Source: Symbiodinium sp. CCMP2592 (lineage: Eukaryota; Sar; Dinophyceae; Suessiales; Symbiodiniaceae). Taken from it: 64,000 nucleotides of DNA. A program made the position numbers and the translations under genes. The DNA lies in contig CAJNDT010004079.1 of the NCBI GenBank assembly GCA_905221615.1, forward strand, positions 62,001 to 126,000, given 5' to 3'. The notes below the pieces were generated by a model that was not told where the DNA came from, searched no databases, and saw only the letters and a list, made by a program, of their open reading frames with translations. Below, piece after piece: positions 53,624 to 64,000 of this stretch (positions within the stretch are counted from its first letter, which is position 1; the number at the start of each line of letters is the position of its first letter).

Positions 53624-54750
53624 GATGCAACTTGGTCCCACCAATGCTTCGACTGCGACGTGGACGCAGAGACTTCTGCTGCGGGTCGTCCCACGGGTTT
53701 CGTCGTTGCCCTGCTGGTGCTCCTTTCGGGGTTCTTCATGGCAGATTCCAACACCGGCAGCGGCACGGGATGCTACGACACGGAGACTCATCGATGCGAC
53801 TGCACCGTCACAGAAACGCAGTGCCTGGCTCGGCAAGGTCACTGGACTGACACATGCCGATCCTGCGATGCCACCACCAACGAGCAGCATCCCGATTGCC
53901 AGAGGCAATACTCTTGGGGTTGCTTTGACGAGGCCAGTCATGCGTGCGAATGCACGGTGTCCGAGCGGGCCTGCGACGCGGCGGCGGGCAAATTCTGGAC
54001 CCATGAGTGCCTAAGTTTGCAGCTTCCTGTATGTTTGGGTCTCTCTTTTTTTTTCGGATTCGGAAGCAGCACCCAACCACGTCCACCGAAGTTTCGATGT
54101 GGAAAGTACCATAGGGAGAAGGACGGAGCCAATGTTGTTTGCAATGGGACACCCTCCTGCAAGGTGCTGGTCGTGCTGCCACGGCTCTGCTTGGGGCTGC
54201 TTCGTGCCGGGGAATGGCCCAGAGTCCGGCTGCCACTGCAACTTCTCTTGTCAAGTCTGGTACTAGATCTGCTGCGTAACACCGCGCCATACACACATGA
54301 CATAAGCGCCAGTTGGCCACAGTCCACAAGAGTCTGGATGTCACTTAGTTCACAGATGAGTTTCCGAGCGGCTAGGAGCAGAAATCCAGCATCGAGCCCA
54401 AACCATTCGTTCTGTTGTTCGACATCGGCAGTTGTGTCAATAAATTCCGGGCTCGAGGGTTGAGGAACATCACATCCAATTCACACCTGGGCTCCGCCAG
54501 CTTTCCCGGAACTCCCGAATAGTTGGAGCTGCAGAAGCCGAACAGTTCAATCCGCACAGGTTCGCTAGGAAGGCTCTTGGAAGGTTATGCAATCGACCGT
54601 CATGCGATCAGGCAACCTCTACGAGGGCGCGTGCGCCCTTGACTTCCCTGCCGCCAGTCTCATGGTAGAGAGGGGCGGAGGCTTTGCGTTTCATGCGTGT
54701 CCGACTTCGGCATGTGTTGATGTTGTGATCCCTGCCGTGCCTGGCAGCTC

Positions 54751-54816
<66 letters not shown>

Positions 54817-55746
54817 AAACTCCTGTGGTGTCCGTTGGCAACTGAGGACGCAACTTGGTCCCACCAGTGCTTCGAGTGCGAAGAGGATGCGGTGCCCAGA
54901 ACGTGCAGTAGTTCGTTCCAGTAGGAAACAAGAACCTTGAAACTTACTATTGTGTAGCTTTATTGGCATATTATATTGTAGGTCTCGTTTGTTCAGGCTT
55001 TGCGCTTGAGTCTTTGGGTGCGGCGTTTTGCAGTTCTTCTTTTGATGCCCGCTAGCACCTGAAGAATGTGCACGTCGCGCTCGATTTTCCGCAGTTTGCA
55101 GAGTGCCAGCTCTTTGCCGGCGTGATCGCGAACCCCAAGCCGTAGACTGTAGACTCCCCAGCAAAGGCAAGCGCACCCCGAATCCGACATACTGCAACAC
55201 ATGGCACCTTGCAGGTGCAGAAGGATGTGGAGGCGGCTGTGGACGATGGGGGCGTCGGGGTTGCTGTGGCTGTGTCACGGCCGTTCTTCAGCAACGGGTT
55301 GTTGGGACGACTGACGACGAATGGCTTGCTGAAGCTTTAGGTTTTGTCCCATCATGGCTCATGCCCTGATATGAGTCGTTCAGAGCCTACCAATCCGCCA
55401 CTGGAAGTTTGGAAGCAGCTGAGGTGTCCGTTTCGGTCACAGTCGTTGTGGTTGCTGCATGCATTGGCATCTACTGCCTCTGGGCCAAGATGATTAAACC
55501 AAAGCCGGTGAACGAGCCGCCGCTCGGCAACACCTTCTGCTCAAAATCCCACGTCCCAGTCGTTGAGATCTGAAAAACCTTCAATTAGAGGAATCGATGA
55601 GGGAAACGGGCATTCGAAGTCCATCGTCTGTCCTCTGCATGCCGAGGTACAACAGCCCGCAGTTCAATCAGTCAGACGTGGTGGTGGGCTTGGCCGTTCC
55701 GGGAACGGCTCCATCCTCTGCTGCAACTCCCAAAGAGGTTGCTTGA
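53624..55746 (+). CDS. Cys-rich membrane protein, locus 5 C-module
   Basis: Exons 53624-54006, 54164-54254, 54847-54891, 55215-55333, 55408-55515 and 55647-55746, all with standard lengths. The intron before exon 3 carries the longest GT microsatellite of the array (54757-54815). An open frame (53561-54463) runs through exon 1, the first intron and beyond, but it reads out-of-frame sequence after the splice site. Confidence 0.6.
54757..54815. repeat. Long GT microsatellite, locus 5
   Basis: About 29 GT units in the intron before the 45-nt exon. Confidence 0.9.
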
Positions 55747-56495
55747 TGCTGCCTGAGACGCCTTAGGGCTGCACGGACACGAGATGCAGTCCCAAGCCAA
55801 CCGTGCATCATTTTTCATTTTTTTCGCTTGAGCTCCAAAGGAGATTGTCGGAGCAGTTTAAAGTTTAAGGCTGTAGTAGGCCGGCGCATCTGTTCGCTTC
55901 CCTCTTGGCCTCCCAGGCAGTCTCGTTTTTGTGTTCCGCTGCAGTGACCTCTTCGGAGTGTCAGCGGTTTTGTACCGCTGCATGCGCAGATAAGCATTTT
56001 TGTGCAAGGGCCCTTTCCGGCATGCTGCTTCTTTTGCTAGACGGCAGAGGCAGAGGCATGCAAGAATTGTAACTGTTGTATAGTGGAGAGTGGCCTTCCT
56101 GACTTGTATTGGAAGTTGTAATATGCATCCGATTTTGAATGCTTGTTCCTTCCTCGCTGGTAGGCCCGAGGAGGAGGAGGAGGCCGCAAGGCCCAGCATG
56201 CATCAAGACCCTGCGTGGTGCACAGCTCGTGCTGAGCTCCAGCTGGAAAACGTGGCGGACCATAGACATCATAACGCCACTGAAGCAGACCATACCACAA
56301 CTTCGGGAGAGAAGGACGCCTAAACCCGAAACAGGCCCCAAACGGGCTCCATCCGCAAATGCAGCTTTAGGGCTTGGGGTGTTGGGATCGCCTCGCCGTT
56401 AAGATAGCGCCGCCCCCGCCCAAACGACATTCAGATCACGCTTGAAGCCTTCCACCGGCGCCCTCATCTCGCCATGTCCTAAGGCCACATGATCT

Positions 56496-56553
56496 GGGAG
56501 GCATTTTTGCTCCAGCACGTGATTTTGGCACATTCCTGACGCCTCCTGTTGCC
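56496..56553 (+). promoter_or_regulatory. Conserved 5' box, locus 6
   Basis: Same 58-bp layout, identical to locus 3. Confidence 0.6.
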
Positions 56554-57446
56554 ATGGCGACAATGCTAGGACTAGGACTGGCCACTGGTCTTCAGGTGGT
56601 CAGATACACACACCCATTAGGGTCCGGAGAGGTTTGAGGCTGTATCACCCGGCCCAAATCCCGGGCTTCAAAAAATTCTAAAGGTTTGGGGGTTGGGGTG
56701 TTCAGGGTTCACGTTAGGTTTCAATTGTCGGGCTGAGGTCATACTGCAAAAAAGAAATCATGCTTGAGGCTGGGTTCACGGCTTTTCAGAAGGATTTGGG
56801 TAGTCGTGCATGGGCTATCTGGGCTTCGAGGTCATGTTCGCGATCGTGACTGCCGATGGAACGTCCGCCGGGTCCTGTTACAACATGCCACTCACGCCCG
56901 CAAGAGTTGCCACGACTTTGGAGGTTTTGGGCTGGTCTAGTAAGACATCGCAACGGTAGTCAGTCTGTTGAAGGCCTCCGCCGTTCAAAACTCGAGGACG
57001 ACGCACGCAGTGTCCTGCAACATGGCGGAGGTCGACTGCGCGTCTCCACACATGTGGTACGCTCCCGGCTACGTCTCCCCACGCAGTGGCTGCTGCCATT
57101 GCGAGGCATCCTGCGCGAACACATCCGGGAACTGCACCTACTACGATGCGGTGGAGGACCCTCAGGACAGCTCCGCACCCAACAACCAAAGCATCACCCA
57201 AAGCTCACGGAGGCTTCAAATCGACATCCCTCGCATGTTTATGGCAGTTGCACAAAATCTTGAAGCGAATCGCAAGCCGCTGGATGGATGAGTCCAGCAA
57301 TTGTCAGAAGTCGTAGTCGATCATCCCGGTAAGGGATTGTATCAGAGTATCGCGAACAAGTAGTAGTAGTGGTACTAGCCGTAGTCAGTAGTAGTAGTAG
57401 TAGTAGAAGAAGTAGAAGAAGAAGTAGTAGTAGTAGTAGCAGTAGC

Positions 57447-57502
<56 letters not shown>

Positions 57503-58976
57503 CAGTAGCAGTAGCAGTAGTAGCAGTAGCAGATGTCGACCTGTAGTGCAAGTCGTGCCGCACAGTGTAGCATGGTATGGTTGATGTTGCACTCATTGTT
57601 AGTTCCTGAAGCATGGAGGAGAACTGGGGTTGCTATGAGCATGCTGCCCGCCAGTGCGATTGTCTTGTGTCGGAAGCCGCGTGCACAGCCAAAGGTGCAG
57701 GCCACACATGGACATCTGGATGCACTTCCTGTGCCTCACAAGGCTCTTGCTACGACATGACATCTCACGCGATCAGCTGCGATGTTCCCGAGACGTCGTG
57801 CTCGTCGCCGAACATGTGGTATGCACCGGGCTACGTCTCCCTGCGAAGCGGATGCTGCCACTGCAGGGCGTCCTGCAAAGAGCCGGCGGACAACTGCACT
57901 TACAGCGATGCGGTCGCGCCGGAGGACTGCCCACCGCCACAGAAGCACAATTTCCATGCCGAGAGCGCATAGAAGCTTTGAGCCAGCCACAAGCCATCAT
58001 AAGCCCCCAGATGACTGAGTTTTGTGAGTTCCTGAAGCATGGAGGAGAACTGGGGTTGCTATGAGCATGCCGCCCGCCAGTGCGATTGTCTTGTGTCCGA
58101 AGCAGGCTGCACAGCCAAAGGCACAGGCCACACATGGACATCTGGATGCACTTCCTGTGCCTCACAAGGCTCTTGCTACGATATGACATCTCACAGCATC
58201 AGCTGCGATGTTCCCGAAACATCGTGCTCGTCGCCGAACATGTGGTATGCACCGGGCTACGTCTCCCCGCGAAGCGGATGCTGCCACTGCAGGGCGTCCT
58301 GCAAAGAGCCGGCGGACAACTGCTCGTACAGTGATGTGGAAGCGGAGACGCAGAGAGACTGGGGATGCTATGACTCGTCCACAAATGCCTGCGATTGCGA
58401 CACGACTGAAGCGGAGTGTTCCGGGTCCTGGACGCAGTCTTGCCGCAGCTGCAACGGAGAGGTGCCAACTTCTTCTGCAGGTCGTCCCAGAGGTTTCGTC
58501 CTTGCCCTGCTTGTGTTCCTCTACGGCTTCTTCACAGCAGAAGCCAACACCGGCAGCGGCACAGGATGCTACAACGTGGAGACTCACCAGTGCGACTGCA
58601 CAGTCTCCGAATCAACCTGCCATGCTCGGGGAGGCACCTGGACTGACACGTGTCGATCCTGCGATTCCACCACCAACGAGCAGCATCCCCAGTGCCAGAG
58701 GCAATACTCTTGGGGTTGCTTTGACGAGGCCAGTCATGCGTGCGAGTGCACCGTCTCCGAGAAAACCTGCGAAGCAGCGGCTGGCAAGACCTGGACTCAT
58801 GAGTGCTTGGGTCTCCAAGCGATGCCGTCGTAGCCTTGCCATGCATGCTTGGTTTCGGAAAACTAGACGAAGCCCGTGTGCTAAGGTGCTGGTCCTGCTG
58901 CCACGGCTCTTCTTGGGGCTGCTTCGTGCCGGGGAATGGCGCCGAGTCCGGCTGCCACTGCAACTTGTCGTCCTAA
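56554..58976 (+). CDS. Cys-rich secreted protein, locus 6 N-module
   Basis: Exons 56554-56595, 56831-56886, 56997-57150, 57619-57912, 58045-58802 and 58886-58976 give 464 residues. Near-identical to locus 3, with a few substitutions (for example a TSGCTSC in exon 5 where locus 3 has TSGCNSC) and a TAG microsatellite three bases longer. Ends at the shared TAA. Confidence 0.7.
57361..57533. repeat. TAG/CAG microsatellite in intron, locus 6
   Basis: Counterpart of 44228-44397. Confidence 0.9.
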
Positions 58977-59404
58977 GCTTCAGAGGAATGCCCATGAGAA
59001 CGATCAGATGGAGCCGCCTCCCAAGCCGACACGAAAGATTATGGGACATGCCCGGGCAAACATGGAACGCGTCGGGCATGCGGATGAACGGAGTGAAATG
59101 CATGATGGATCGTAGTAGGAGTTTAAACCTAAATGTTGCTCACGGTTGCTTCCAAGGATCTGAGAGTCAGCTGAGTTCTTAAGTGTGTCGAGCTGTTGAC
59201 GTCTTAACTGTACAGTAGTCAAGGCCCGCAGAACAATCATGAAGCTTTGAGGCAACCTCCACGAGACATCGTGCAGCCTGGATTTCCCAGCCTCCTGTCG
59301 CGCTGAGGTTTTGCAGGTTTTGGATTTTCGACTCTAGATCTTGTTGTGGTGCTAGAGCTGCTCGCCAGGTTAGCGATTGGAGGCTTTCGATATCCGCAGC
59401 TGAG

Positions 59405-61293
59405 GATGCAACTTGGTCCCACCAATGCTTCGACTGCGACGTGGATGCAGAGACTTCTGCAGCGGGTCGTCCCACAGGTTTCGTCGTTGCCCTGCTGGTG
59501 CTCCTTTCTGGGTTCTTCATGGCAGATTCCAACACCGGCACGGGCACGGGATGCTACGACACGGAGACTCATCGATGCGACTGCACCGTCACCGAAACGC
59601 AGTGCCTGGCTCGGCAAGGTCACTGGACTGACACGTGCCGATCCTGCGATGCCACCACCAACGAGCAGCATCCCGATTGCCAGAGGCAATACTCTTGGGG
59701 TTGCTTTGACGAGGCCAGTCATGCGTGCGAGTGCACGGTGTCCGAGCGGGCCTGCGACACGGCGGCGGGCAAATCCTGGACCCATGAGTGCCTAGGTTTG
59801 CAGCTCCCTGTGTGTTTGGGTCTCTCATTTTTTTGGATTCGGAAGCAGCACCCAATCACGTCCACCGAAGTTTCGATGTGGAACATATCATAGGGAGAAG
59901 GACAGAGCCAACGTGATGTTTGCGTTTGCGATGGGACACCCTCCTGCCTGCAAGGTGCTGGTCGTGCTGCCACGGCTCTGCTTGGGGCTGCTTTGTGCCG
60001 GGGAATGGCCCAGAGTCCGGTTGCCACTGCAACTTGTCATACCAATATGTTAGAATATGTGCTAACCGACCACAGAAGAAGTATGAGTACACAAGAGCTT
60101 GGATGTCAACCAGTTAGGAGATGAGATATTGAACTGCTCGGAGCATGAAGCTAGCAGAGAAACCGAAATCATTGGGAAGGCTCCTGAAACTGCGGCAACT
60201 TATGCAAGAGACCGTCATTTGATCAGGCAACCTCTACGAGGGCGCGTGCGCGCTTGACTTTCCTGCCGCAAGTCTCATGGTATAGACAGGGGTGGAGGCT
60301 TTGCGTTTCGTGCATGTCCGACTTCGGGGATGTGTTGATGTTCTGATCCCTGCAGCTCCTGGCAGAGTTGGCTTTCTAGAGCTTTCTCTCTGTGTGTGTG
60401 TCCGTTCGCAACTGAGGACGCAACTTGGTCGCACCAGTGCTTCGAGTGCGAAGAGGATGCGGTGCCCGGGAAGTCTTTAGGCGGTTTAGTGCGGGGGCTT
60501 TTCAGGCTTAACTTTAACATTGTGTGACGTTATCTGTATATTGTAGTCTATTTATTTGTCTTGGCATTTGAGTCTTTGTGTGAGGCGTTTCACAGTCATT
60601 TTCTTGACGGAGCGTAGCACCTGAAGGCTGTGCATTGTGCACGTGGCGCTCGATTATCCGTTTTCAAAGTACGAGCGCGCCGCTGTCATACTCGCGAACC
60701 TTCAGCCATCTTAAGCCGTAGACCTCCCGGCAAGGGGAAGCTCACCCGAAATCCGACAAGCTTGCAGCGCATGGCGCCCTGCAGGTGCGGAAGGATGTGG
60801 AGGCGGCTGTGGACGATGGGGGCGTCGGGGTTGCTGTGGCCGTGTCACGGCCGTTCTTCAGCAACGGGTTGTTGGGACGACTGACGACAAATGGCTTGCT
60901 GAAGCTTTAGATTTTGTCCTATATATCATGGCTCATGCCCTGATATGAGTCGTTCCTACAATCCTCCACGGGAAGTTTGGAAGCAACTGAGGTGTCCGTT
61001 TCGGTCACAGTCGTTGTGGTTGCTGCATGCATTGGCATTTACTGCCTCTGGGCCAAGATGATGAAACCAAAGCCGGTGAACGAGCCGCGGCCCGGCTCCA
61101 TCGCTCAAAATCCCGCGTCCCAGTCGTTGTGCTCCGCAAAACCTATGCATTCGAAATCCATACTCTGTCGTCTGGGCATGTCTGGACACCGAGGTACAAC
61201 AGCCCGCAGTTCAATCAGTCAGATGTGGTGGTGGGCTTGGCCGTTCCGGGAACGGCTCCATCCTCTGCTGCAAGTCCCAAAGAGGTTGCTTGA
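59405..61293 (+). CDS. Cys-rich membrane protein, locus 6 C-module
   Basis: Exons 59405-59787, 59955-60045, 60417-60461, 60785-60903, 60976-61083 and 61194-61293. Each lies exactly 13,136 bp from its locus 3 counterpart and shares the same lost Cys and changed donor at the end of exon 2. The tail ends SPKEVA as in locus 1. Confidence 0.55.
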
Positions 61294-62165
61294 TGCTGCC
61301 TGAGACGCCTTTGGGCTCGACGGACACGAGATGCAGTCCCAAGCCAAACGTGCACCATTTTTGTTCGCTTGCGCTCCAAAGGAGGTTGTTTTCAAGCTTA
61401 AGGCTGTGCTAGGCCTATCGTTGCATCCGCAGACAAGCATATTTGTGAGAGGGCCCTTTCCGGCATGCTGATTCTTCGCCAGAAGGCAGAGGCATGCAAG
61501 ACTTGTAATAGTTGTAGAGTGGAGAGTGGCCTTCATGACTTGTATAGGAAGTTGTAAAATGCATCCGATTTTGAATGCTTGTTCCTTCCTCGCTGGTAGG
61601 CCCGAGGAGGAGGCCGCAAGGCCCAGCATGCATCAAGACCCTGCGCGGTGCACAGCGCGCGCTGAGCTCCTGCTGCAAAACATGGCGGACCACAATTTGG
61701 GATGGAGAGAAGGAAGCCTCAACCCTAAACAGCCTCCAAACCAATTGGCGGAAAACTTCGGTTTTCATCCGCACATTCAGCTTTAGGGTTCGGGGTTGTG
61801 GGATCGCTTCCCCCCGGCTCCTACGAAAACCAAAACATGGTTGAGCCAGAAAGGCTTTACTGCAGACGCGCCGAGAGTTAGATCCAGCTTGACGCAGCAT
61901 CGTTCTGTAACCTGATACAGCAATCTTACATTCCCGGCCCTTTCACTTTAAGGCATGATGTTCTCTTATGTTCCGTATGCAACCTTACGTCTAGTACTCC
62001 AAAACCTTTATTCCGGTGAACCCTATAAGTTCTACGATTCTACACCAAAGCCCTAAACCCTCCGTGCATAGTAAAGCCGACTCGGTAGTTTCTTGAAACT
62101 GCAACGATGGCTTCGGCTGAGCCCTTGCTGCCGGGTCTCACGGACACCCAGGCCTTCGTTTCGAT
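61294..62165. other. Spacer after locus 6 and unassigned sequence
   Basis: Array-spacer homology continues to about 61800. From there to 62165 the sequence is unique, with isolated CCCTAAACCC motifs near 62050. No gene seen. Confidence 0.5.
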
Positions 62166-62340
62166 AGGGGTTTAGGGTTAGGGTTTTAGGGTTTAGGGTT
62201 TAGGGTTTCAGGGTTTTAGGGCTCTTAGGTTTTAGGGTTTAGGGTTTTAGGGCTTTAGGGTTCTAGGGTTTAGGGTTGTAGGGTTAGGGTTTATTAATAG
62301 GGCTTGGGGCGGGGTTAGTGATTTAGGGTTTGGGGCTTCG
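62166..62340. repeat. TTTAGGG telomere-like tract
   Basis: Degenerate repeats of TTTAGGG, TTTTAGGG and TTAGGG. TTTAGGG is the plant and dinoflagellate telomere type. The tract is short and imperfect, so it is interstitial or subtelomeric. Confidence 0.8.
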
Positions 62341-62700
62341 ATCTAGGTTTCAGGTTCCTCTGAGGGCTTCGGTACGGGTACCCTGGCTTTTTTTTTAGGT
62401 GGAGTTTCGGACTTTGCGGGATTTTGGGCAATTCAACCTACGCTGGTCGAAAAAAGGGTGTAATTCTGGTACCGGGTCCGAAGGTTCGATACGGGAGTTT
62501 CCGAAAAGAGCTAATATAGTACCCTAAATAGTAGGATCCTTTTTCTATGGACCCCAAGATAAGGTACCCCCAATGTTTGGAAACTCCCATACTGCCCCCA
62601 CTCAGTAACAGTTGACTACGCCCTTCAACGTAGGTATACAAGGCCCTGAATCGTAGCCACATTATAATTGTAGGCTGTTGCTGTATGGGGGCAGTACTCA
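62341..62700. other. Unassigned sequence with weak inverted repeats
   Basis: A CATACTGCCCCCA motif near 62588 has an inverse counterpart near 62682-62695. No gene seen. Confidence 0.4.
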
Positions 62701-62708
62701 TGTTGGTT

Positions 62709-62815
62709 TAAAGTAAAAGCCAGAAAGTCGGAATATGGTTTCAGGGTAGGATACCTTATACTTCACCATAAAGGGCTTAGGATAATCATATTCCAACTTT
62801 CTGGCTTCTACTTTA
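62709..62815. repeat. Foldback with 29-bp arms
   Basis: Arms 62709-62737 and 62787-62815 are inverse complements with two mismatches, separated by 49 bp. The size suits a MITE-like or other foldback element; no flanking duplication is evident. Confidence 0.7.
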
Positions 62816-63516
62816 GGTGTGTCAGCATGGCAGGTTCTTGTAAAGCTTGATCCGACTGGATCCCGCATTCGCTGTTCTTGTTGCACTTGTGGCTTTGTTC
62901 CTTTCAGTGTCTCTTGCGGACGCTGCTTTGGCCGGAGGCATCTGCCTGGTCGGCCCTTCTCTCAAGCCCGCATTTCGCACGCCCTGAGGTGCAGCAGAAG
63001 CTCTTCTTGAGCCATGCGATCACAAGGCTGGAGATGCAGGGTTTCTAGAAGCACACGTTCGCAGGCTACATCAGGGTTCCTGTGCTGCTCTTTCGACGGA
63101 CTCTCGCCCTCTGCTGCTTAAGACGAAGCGGCAACAGCGGGGGTGGCAGCAGTAGCAGCAACAGCAATGACGGCAACAACAGGAGCAACAAGAAAGCATT
63201 GATGGCGACTGCAGCTGCAGCCTGCAGTTAGAGGCACAAACCCAAGCGTGCAGCCGCACGGACATAAAGCGGACGGGAGCGTGCGGCAACCACCCCTTCA
63301 TAAGTAGTTCTACTGTAGTTACCTTACTTATCACCCCAATTACAAAGTCCCAAGATCCTTTAAGTAAGCGATCCCGAAACCCTGAAGCCCAGAGCCTGCC
63401 CCCTCATCGCGGTAAGTCATGAAAATAGATTGAGACTTCAATCCTTCGGCTCCTCCCCATAAAAAACTCACGCAATGCAAGCGACATGCTTGGAGTCGTG
63501 TTTCGGATCATACTGT
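62816..63516. other. Unassigned sequence
   Basis: Includes a CAGCAA/GCAACA-rich stretch at about 63130-63195. No supported gene. Confidence 0.4.
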
Positions 63517-63618
63517 AGGAACCTGATTAAGAAACCTTGGGACCTTAGTAGGGTTCTTGATATGGATCCCATTTTAAAATGGGGGTCATCGGGCCAGGGT
63601 TTCTTAATTCAGGTTCCT
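63517..63618. repeat. Foldback with a nested palindrome
   Basis: Arms 63517-63536 (AGGAACCTGATTAAGAAACC) and 63598-63618 are inverse complements except for one extra base. Between them, 63568-63583 is a perfect 16-bp palindrome, CCCATTTTAAAATGGG. Confidence 0.75.
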
Positions 63619-63670
63619 CCATTACAGGATTTGAGGAGAAAGAGACTTCATGAAACTAACCCCAAAATCA

Positions 63671-63950
63671 TAAACCCTAAACCCTAAACCGAGGCTCGGC
63701 ACACAGGGCTGGCTCTTCATCGCCCCGCTGGTCCTTCTCCGGTTCACGCCGGGATGTCTCATCGGCCGGGGAGATTGAGTCAACCTAAACCCTAAACCCC
63801 AAAGCCTAAGCCCCTAAACCCTAAACCCAAATCCTAAGCCGCTAAACCCTAAACCCCAAAGCCTAAGCCCCTGAACCCTGAACCGTAAAGCCTAAGCCCC
63901 TAAACCCTAAACCGTAAAGCCTAAGGCCTTACACCCTGAACCCTAAACCG
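63671..63950. repeat. CCCTAAA telomere-like tract (opposite orientation)
   Basis: CCCTAAACC repeats mixed with AAAGCCTAAGCCCCTAAACC units form a higher-order repeat of about 35-40 bp at 63784-63950. Its orientation is opposite to the tract at 62166. Confidence 0.8.
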
Positions 63951-64000
63951 TTCGGGTTTGGGGTGAGGGTATAGGGAGGGGCGTCTCTCAAGGCCACGAG

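Larger units (their letters stand above)
56496..61293 (+). repeat. Segmental duplication, right copy (locus 6)
   Basis: Counterpart of the locus 3 block. The spacer after locus 6 lacks about 100 bp present after locus 3. Confidence 0.85.

Noticed and set aside
1..64000. tRNA, 5S or large rRNA genes
   Set aside because: I looked for conserved arms and cores by eye and found none apart from the U6-like sequences. A tRNAscan-SE and Rfam run would be decisive.

Overview
The window looks like nuclear DNA of a dinoflagellate, probably of the Symbiodiniaceae/Suessiales type. This is inferred from content, not from a species marker. The supporting signs are tandem gene copies, GT-AG introns mixed with GC-AG introns, a Copia-type retrotransposon with Gly-Lys-rich Gag, TTTAGGG-type telomere-like tracts, and U6 snRNA-like sequence in a tandem array. 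No bacterial operon structure is present.

Layout. (1) 1-5239: three tandem copies (1785, 1722 and 1642 bp) plus a stub of a mostly non-coding unit carrying a minus-strand U6-like sequence, a foldback, a GGGACCCGG minisatellite and CCACACGTT hairpins. (2) 5589-16534: a minus-strand DDE integrase gene split by a 9,991-bp Copia-type LTR retrotransposon (6153-16143). Both 173-bp LTRs are present and differ at one position, the target duplication is CGATC, and removing the element restores the integrase frame. The element has Gag, an in-frame TAG, an NC/protease ORF, a frame-shifted pol, and a pol C-terminal extension of about 850 residues. (3) 16620-19810: a GTAGTGACCGC minisatellite, a minus-strand 5' remnant of a second LTR element with the same primer-binding site, and a scattered GGTCNGAAAAAAGA repeat. 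(4) 20496-21266: a broken SF1-helicase-like sequence. (5) 23301-26759: a caspase-like domain joined to a dynamin-like GTPase, interrupted by one in-frame TGA.

(6) 27697-61293: six loci of a cysteine-rich gene family. Each has a conserved 5' box, an N-terminal module with a signal peptide and Cys-rich repeats that ends at a shared TAA, then a C-terminal module with more Cys-rich repeats, a transmembrane helix and a short tail. Exon boundaries were derived by comparing paralogues, and every model keeps frame. Loci 1, 3 and 6 are long; loci 2, 4 and 5 are short. Loci 3 and 6 are near-identical copies 13,136 bp apart. Locus 1 carries a 6.3-kb element with 364/371-bp terminal direct repeats (31661-37955) inside an intron. 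(7) 61300-64000: spacer, opposing telomere-like tracts and foldbacks.

The strongest candidates for new biology are the Cys-rich receptor-like array with its stop codon at an exon end, the caspase-dynamin fusion, the extended Copia polyprotein and the element with terminal direct repeats.
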